From positions 34,006,501 to 34,070,500 of the forward strand of contig NC_084923.1 in assembly GCF_958298935.1 (NCBI RefSeq): a stretch of 64,000 bases of DNA. The letters run 5' to 3'. The notes under the pieces were generated by a model. The model was not told where the DNA came from, ran no database searches, and worked only from the letters and a program-made list of their open reading frames with translations. The position numbers and the translations under genes were made by a program. Shown here piece by piece: positions 58,405 to 64,000 of this stretch; position 1 is the stretch's first letter; each line of letters starts with the position of its first letter. The stretch comes from Phragmites australis. Taxonomy: Eukaryota > Streptophyta > Magnoliopsida > Poales > Poaceae.

Positions 58405-59772
58405 GCTCGACACCCTGCACCCTTTCATGCTTAGAAATTTTTTCCCTTTCCCTCTGCCCTCCGCTGAAATGCCTCCCGACGCCGAGTTGCCAACGCCGCC
58501 GGAGGACCACGAGCCTGCACTGACAAGCTTGTGCCCGCTATCCCTGTCCTCCTCGACGCTATCGTCCTCCCTATCCTCCTCCCCGGCTCCATTCTCGACC
58601 TCGTCGATGCCCAGCCCGCACACCCCGCCACCCAGACCCTTACGATCTTGCAGGTACTGGCCATTCTGAGCTTTAATTGTGTGTTGCATTTAACTGATTT
58701 GAGCTCCGAGGGGGTTCTAGTGGTGATTGTTGGGGTAATTGGTCGATCATGAGGACCACATTAACTTGTAATGTTGGATTAGAGGAGGAGAGGAGAGGGG
58801 ATTCCAGTGGTGATTTTTGGGGTACTTGAATCATCTTTCTTATTTTTAAGTTTGTTGATGTGCTATGAAATAGTATAGCATTGGTACATCATTGACATAT
58901 TCGAAGAGAGAAATAATGTGTGGATATTACCAGCTAGACAAAGAGATTGGTTTGTTTAGTTGTAAAGAGAGTTCATGTGTTTAATAGATTCAATCATATG
59001 GCAAATAGATATTGCAATATAATTACACATGCATATCACCAATGCAATATATTGGTTGATTTAGTCCAAAAGAGAGTTCATCATGTATGGATATAGCCAA
59101 CTTAAAAGAATGTGTTTTCAATATAGACTCCTAGTTGTGTGCATTCTTTCATGTTTTTCTATGTGTGGAATATACGCACGACTTGTTAGTTTCATATTCT
59201 TCGGTAGCAAATGGTTTTACCTATGCTGACACTCTGTTTGATTTGGCTTTCGATAGGGTGCAGTTTTTTCAAGCTTGTTTTAGAATTAGGATTTCTAGCT
59301 CATGAATTCTGTATGCATGGTTTTTGTTTCACAGTGGTAATAATGTATGTTGCCATAGTACGTAAATTTTAATGATTCATTTTCTAGTAGATTGATCTTT
59401 TCTGTAGTTTTTTTTAATGTAATAGCACTTTGATGCCAATTCGAGCTGAGAACATCGGGCCATGTATAAGGGCGATTATGATTCTACTGCTGGAGCCTAT
59501 TCTATAGATTTTTTTAGCTTCTGTTGTTCGTTGTTTTACTAGCAAATGATGAAATGAGATAATTATCTCCATAATCTGATTCAAATGCTGCTAGGTTTCA
59601 GATTTTACATTAATATTTAGTTGTTATACACCGTTTCAAGTAAATGCTCTCTACGGAGAAGCAAATATTTCTTTTGGAATACAATAAAATAGTGGTGATA
59701 ATGATATGACTCGAGACTGTATTTCTTTATTACTTCCAAAACTTTAGTACTAATTACCTATTTGAAGAAAAA
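58405..59772 (+). other. Leader/intron of the second CACTA gene
   Basis: A possible first exon, starting near ATG 58468, gives a Pro/Ser-rich peptide (PPDAELPTPPEDHEP) and reaches a donor-like GTACTGG near 58652. The rest is AT-rich, without coding homology. Confidence 0.35.
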
Positions 59773-60002
59773 GCATTCTTCTCAAGTCAGCATTTATGTG
59801 CCAATCCTACTAGTTCAGAGAGTAGCTTTTCTCAAGATGAGCTGGATGCCGTATCTGAGGTTGACCTCAACAGTTTTCTTTTAGGTTGGGCTAAAAGAAA
59901 ACTGTTGAGATCAACCTCAGATAGGGCGTCTAGCTCATCTTGAGAGAAGCTGTTCTCTGAACTACTAGGACTGGCACGTAAATGCTGACATGAGAAGAAT
60001 GA
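59773..60002. repeat. 230-bp foldback: 112-bp arms, 6-nt loop
   Basis: 59773-59884 and 59891-60002 are reverse complements with about 12 differences in 112 positions, separated by only gttggg. The transcript in either direction would fold into one long hairpin. It lacks obvious MITE termini and a clear target duplication. Confidence 0.9.
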
Positions 60003-60119
60003 TTTCTCTCTGAACATGTAATCAGTACTGAAGTCCTAATAAGGTCATTTTCTAGAGCCAACTGTGCCTAATAGTTTCTTGCAAGAATATTCTTTGGTGT
60101 TGGTGTGGTTTGTAGCTTA

Positions 60120-60373
60120 CTCCCTCCAATTGCAAATGTATGTCGTTTTAGACTTGTGCACAAGGATTAAGAAAGTAGATCAAATGACCTTGTTGTCCTT
60201 TATTTATTCTGTATTGGAAAAGATAACTCATTAATTTGTGAGAGTGGTAGCATTCATTGAACAAGGGCAAGAAGGGAACAAAAGAGAAAAAAGTGCATAT
60301 AAGTTCGAGAATGACTTATATTTAGAGAATAGTTGATGAGGCTAAAATGACCTATATTTACAATCAGAGGGAG
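60120..60373. mobile_element. Stowaway-type MITE (Tc1/mariner)
   Basis: 254 bp from CTCCCTCCAATTGCAAATGT to ...TTTACAATCAGAGGGAG, flanked by TA on both sides (60118-60119 and 60374-60375). CTCCCTCC...GGGAG ends and TA duplication are the Stowaway signature. Confidence 0.88.
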
Positions 60374-60952
60374 TATCATTTTTGCATATTCTCTGAAATT
60401 TAGGACAGCTATGACATGGTATGTTATTCATCATGGTCAGCAAAGTGGAGTGTTCTCCAGTTGGGAGGAATGTCATGCACAAGTTAATGGATTCAAAGGA
60501 GCATGTTACAAAGGATACAAGTCCAAACATGAAATTGTTGTGGCATACAAGAGTTAAGTCATCCAAGCCGACTAAAATTGGCTAACTTCAAAAATAAGAA
60601 GAAGTGTGATTTCACGTGTAAAGATGTCATAATCCTAGTTCTTATTGTAATCATCATTATTTTTCTATGTAAGATGATGTGATTTGTAAGATCAATATGT
60701 CAACTTTCAGTACCTTTATGCCTATTTTTCTATGTAAGATGTGACTCTTTTTGTTAATTGTAGTTGTAATGTACTCATTTACAATATTATATGTGTATGC
60801 ATTGTATCTATCGACTCCATGGTTATCTAACTCTTTCGACAACCTCCCTTCCTCCCTCATCGGTTTTATCTCTATCTCCCTACTTCCTCTAATCTTTATA
60901 TGTAGAATACTCAACCGCACATCGTCATCGTATGTAGAACTCCTAGGAAGGG

Positions 60953-62502
60953 ATGACATCACCAACCGCTGATCCGACCCAGGTGCTAGAGGGAGATGTA
61001 GTGCCACCGTCAAGAATTGAAGAAGATAGCTCAAGCCACTACCTCAACCTGGACCAAACAGATGCCTGTGGAGGCGATGAGGTAATTCATAAGTAGATGA
61101 ATGCATATATTCTACATATTATCATATAGGTTCCCAATAGTTTTTTCACTTATACGCAGATGCTTGATGCTCCGGAGGGTCACAGCAATGAGCAATACCA
61201 GGAGCGATATTGTGTCCGAGGTTCCTCGAAGATGCCTACGGGACGATTTGTGATCATGGAGGTTCACCAGCTGGGGAGCCAACTGCACCAGAGAGAGTTC
61301 TGCAGTTATACAAGTCAATCTATGGGATTGCTGTTAAGGATCATGTGCCCATCAGCTACAGATTGTGGACTGGTGAACGAGGTGATCCGCACGTGGTTCT
61401 TGATTCGATCAAGAATGACATCTTGCGGCCTAAGATATTAGAGAAGTTCGACTTACCTGAAGAGACATATATGGAAGTAGTTAAACGTAAGACGCTAATG
61501 ATCATAGGCCTTTCATTTAAGAACTGAAAGAGGACACTGAACAGAACGTATGTGCAGAAAGGTACAATACCAGATTTCCGCAAATGGCCGCAACTGGAAG
61601 ATCATTGGCAAGCCTTTGCGGAGTACAAGTTATCCGAAGAAGCACAGAAATTGAGTGAGGTGAACAAAGCAAACTCGAAGAAGAACTGGTCCCCCCACAA
61701 AGTCGACAGTCGTGGGTACATCAGGAAAGAAAGACAGTGGAAACAATAGCTATATGAACTACGAGAGGGAGGTGTCACACTTGAGATGGAGGGTTGGAGC
61801 GAACGATTGATGCACTTCCTTCTTTGGAGGGGTGCTTCTTACTCGTCTGATGGAAGCTTATCATTTATGACCTCCAAAGACCCGGAAGTTGCAAAAAAGC
61901 TTGCAGAAGCCCATGAGCAGTCTGCACAAGGCTCTTTCAAGACAGACAATGATAGGGATGAGCTCACCTTGGCCATGGGAAACAAGGAGCACGGTGGTCA
62001 CACACTATTCGGCGTTGGGGTGATGGGTTGGAAATATGGATTCCTGGGCAACGTCGAGAGTTACAAGAGTCGAAAGAGATCCCAAGTAGAGCAAGATGCA
62101 GAACGAGAGGCAGAACAAGCTAGGATGATGGAAATGCTTGAACAAGCGCTGAAAAAGGAGAGGGAAAATACAGAAGAAAAAATAGCACAAGCAGTACGAC
62201 AATCCCTTATGCGTGAACGGGGTGCCATTGTGAGCGAACAGGAACGACCGATAGTGTCTCCTAATGTTGCGCGCTCCAGCCCAGTGGTCGTCGGAGTAGT
62301 TGTGCATCCACGGGAGTTCTGGGAGCTGACTCCATCACTTATGCTGTGGACCTCATCACACCACAGACACCGTATGAACTACACATTGGTGTTAGGAACA
62401 TTACCATCAAGGTGGCTTCCGGCGTGGCTTATCCACATAGCTTCCACAAACATTTGCACGAATGTCCGATACAGAGGGCTACGTCGTGGTCAAAGTAGAT
62501 AA
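60953..62502 (+). pseudogene. CACTA second gene, Transposase_24-like (Ptta/En/Spm) region
   Basis: A first exon from ATG 60953 (MTSPTADPTQVLEG) ends at a donor near 61082; the next starts at 61160. After a shift near 61210, one frame runs to 62502 with stops at 61525 (TGA) and 61747 (TAG). Landmarks: YGIAVKDHVPISYRLWTGER, IPDFRKWPQLEDHWQAFAEY, RDELTLAMGNKEHGG and VGVMGWKYGFL, as in the plant En/Spm-type transposase_24 family. A Glu/Arg-rich coiled coil follows (SQVEQDAEREAEQARMMEML). In En/Spm-type systems the partner protein (TNPA) binds subterminal repeats; that role here is inference. Confidence 0.8.
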
Positions 62503-64000
62503 GGCAGTTGACCAGTACCGCCATGTTGAGGTGGACTACCCTACAGAGGAGGGGTCGAATACTATAGGAGAGAATGAGCAAACATTCATCATGTGGGAGA
62601 ACATCTACATAGTATTTCCACCAGGGACAGCTCCAAGAATCTCTACTCCACTGCACCTCGAGCTGTCATCGCCTCGAAGATCTCCCTCTCCTCAGCCATC
62701 TCCCAAAAGAAGTCCACCACCTCAGCCATCGCCTCGAAGAAGTCCATTGCTCAAGAAGCTAGCACCATCAAGAAGCCAGCCATCAGCTCAAAAAACAAGA
62801 TCAGGTTCTACAACATCCAAGTAGATGACATCATCTAAGAAGTCGATGGCATCTAAAAAGTTTGCAGAACCCAAGGATATCTATTCACTCACTGCTAAGG
62901 AAACCAAAATGATTGTGGACGCTAGTGTCACGTCTCAATTATGTCCTCCACCACCTCCACCGAAACCTATTGTGCCTGAAGATGCCTTGAAATTTTTCAT
63001 GAAAATGGTCAAAGCTAAATAGACGGGGGTGGCTTCAAGTAAGCCATTGACTGACTATGAACGCATCAACAAGAAGCAGGCCAAGAGCAAACTAGGTCCA
63101 ATTATTAAGGATGCTCCAAGCATTGCGGATTTCCTAGTTGATTCAAGAATAACAATGGAGGAACTAGTATGGCTTACTGTGGGAATGGATATATCAAAGT
63201 TAGATGTTACATAGCGGTTTTAGTTGAGCAAACCTTTGGTCAAACCAGATATAGAAAGAAACCTTACAACTCAAATGCGCCGATTACATCAATGGTACTT
63301 GGAGTAGTCTAGGCAGCGTTTTCAGGCGTCCCTCGCAAGATACAGAGATGAATATTTCCTCAACGGGGATGACTTCTTCTGGTTGGAATTCTTTCACTTG
63401 TATGAACTATACAAGGAAGATACCCTCGATGTGGCTATATTCAGAGCGTAGACTATGTAAATGACTTATGCATATAATTCACGTTATATGATCTTGTACC
63501 TTGAAATTGCATAGCTAACTTCTCTCTTTCGTAGAATGGAGATCCAAGAATACGAACAAGACTTAGATAATAAAGTAGGATTCATCGATCCTAGGCTTGT
63601 GAACTAGAAATTTGTAACGAAGAATCCAGACTTCACCGAGGACTACTTATTGAAGTGTCTGCTTCACCACCAATACAAGGAATTCATACTCTTACCCTAC
63701 AATTATGAGTACGTGTTTGCGTGCCAGGGCGTCCATATTTTATGGGCAACTTGATTCTTATACTAATTTGCTATGGTGACATATTCTGCAGTTTTCAATG
63801 GATCCTCTTTGGTATTCACCCAGACTTGAGTAACATTATTATCTTGGACTCACAAAAGAGAGATAAGATGACTTACTAACACCTTATCGATATGCTAAAC
63901 AGGTTAACTCGATCAGTTAATCTTCTCGATGATTGCATCTAAGTTTAATTGGTATTCATATTCACGTACATGGTGTACAAAAGATACTGTAAAAAGAGTG
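62462..64000 (+). pseudogene. CACTA second gene, C-terminal part with Ulp1/C48-like peptidase, cut by window end
   Basis: A shifted frame from 62462 continues past stops at 62822, 63020 and 63212. It has a Ser/Pro/Arg repeat (SPSPQPSPKRSPPPQPSPRR), then LGPIIKDAPSIADFLVDSRI and YFLNGDDFFWLEFFHLYELY. Two exons with GT/AG borders follow (about 63535-63709 and 63792-63901). They carry CLLHHQYKEFILLPYNYE and FQWILFGIHPDLSNIIILDS, typical of CACTA-borne C48 (Ulp1-like) cysteine peptidases. The position normally occupied by catalytic His (HWIL) is Gln here, and TAA interrupts near 63879. The catalytic Cys would lie beyond 64000. Confidence 0.72.

Larger units (their letters stand above)
50211..64000 (+). 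mobile_element. Large autonomous-type CACTA (En/Spm) element, left end to beyond the window
   Basis: The left TIR CACTACTACAAAA is at 50211, followed by subterminal hairpin repeats, a TNP2 gene, and a second gene of the Transposase_24/C48 type in the same orientation, the usual grass CACTA order. No right TIR is seen before 64000. It contains a solo LTR (53979-57117), a foldback hairpin and a Stowaway MITE. Middle repeats near 58205-58390 leave open the possibility that two CACTA elements are fused here (see findings). Confidence 0.85.

Overview
This is a stretch of a plant nuclear genome, almost certainly a grass (Poaceae). The evidence is the set of grass-type transposable elements: a Sirevirus-like Ty1/copia element, a chromovirus tail, a 3.1-kb solo LTR starting TGTCACACCC, CACTA elements with CCGGT-rich subterminal repeats, a MULE carrying a plant-mobile-domain gene, and Stowaway and hAT MITEs. 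The species cannot be named from the sequence. Almost all recognisable coding sequence belongs to transposable elements and is decayed. The dominant damage is in-frame TAG or TGA inside otherwise collinear frames, as expected from deamination of methylated cytosine. The only gene that looks structurally complete is a two-exon ribosome-inactivating-protein (RIP) family gene at 36229-37250.

Layout, left to right. 1-1871: a DNA-transposon-like unit with inverted repeats of at least 80 bp enclosing about seven copies of a 175-bp tandem repeat. 2163-2549 (-): N-terminal fragment of an adenylate isopentenyltransferase. 3801-4706 (+): a grass coiled-coil hypothetical gene broken by three stops, followed by a Helitron-like 3' end at 5640. 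9014-14428: a decayed Ty1/copia element. It abuts a chimeric pair of captured gene fragments on the minus strand, dihydroxyacetone kinase and aspartic protease (14429-14931). 16107-25418: a complete but dead 9.3-kb Sirevirus-like copia element with a CCTCT target duplication.

26089-34027: a 7.9-kb MULE with a perfect 9-bp target duplication and long GC-rich terminal repeats. All three of its genes are on the minus strand: a mudrA-type transposase, a multi-exon plant mobile domain (PMD) gene, and a small zinc-finger plus coiled-coil gene. It sits in what looks like the promoter or leader of an unidentified gene. 36229-37250: the RIP gene. 38090-39158: a non-autonomous CACTA element. 40271-47763 (-): a LINE whose ORF1 is split by a 582-bp hAT MITE with an exact 8-bp target duplication. 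47764-48262 (-): exon-like relics of an unidentified host gene.

49352-50200: integrase C-terminus, chromodomain and LTR start of a chromovirus. From 50211 to beyond the window end lies a large CACTA element. It has a TNP2 gene (51206-57582) split by a solo LTR with AGCGC target duplication, tRNA-like A and B boxes, a TATA box preceded by internal copies of the subterminal repeat, a 230-bp foldback hairpin, a Stowaway MITE, and a second gene (Transposase_24-like region, then an Ulp1/C48 peptidase region) running off the right edge.

The nesting gives relative ages. The CACTA is older than its solo LTR and the LINE is older than its hAT MITE. Coordinates of introns and element edges were read by eye and may be off by a base or so.
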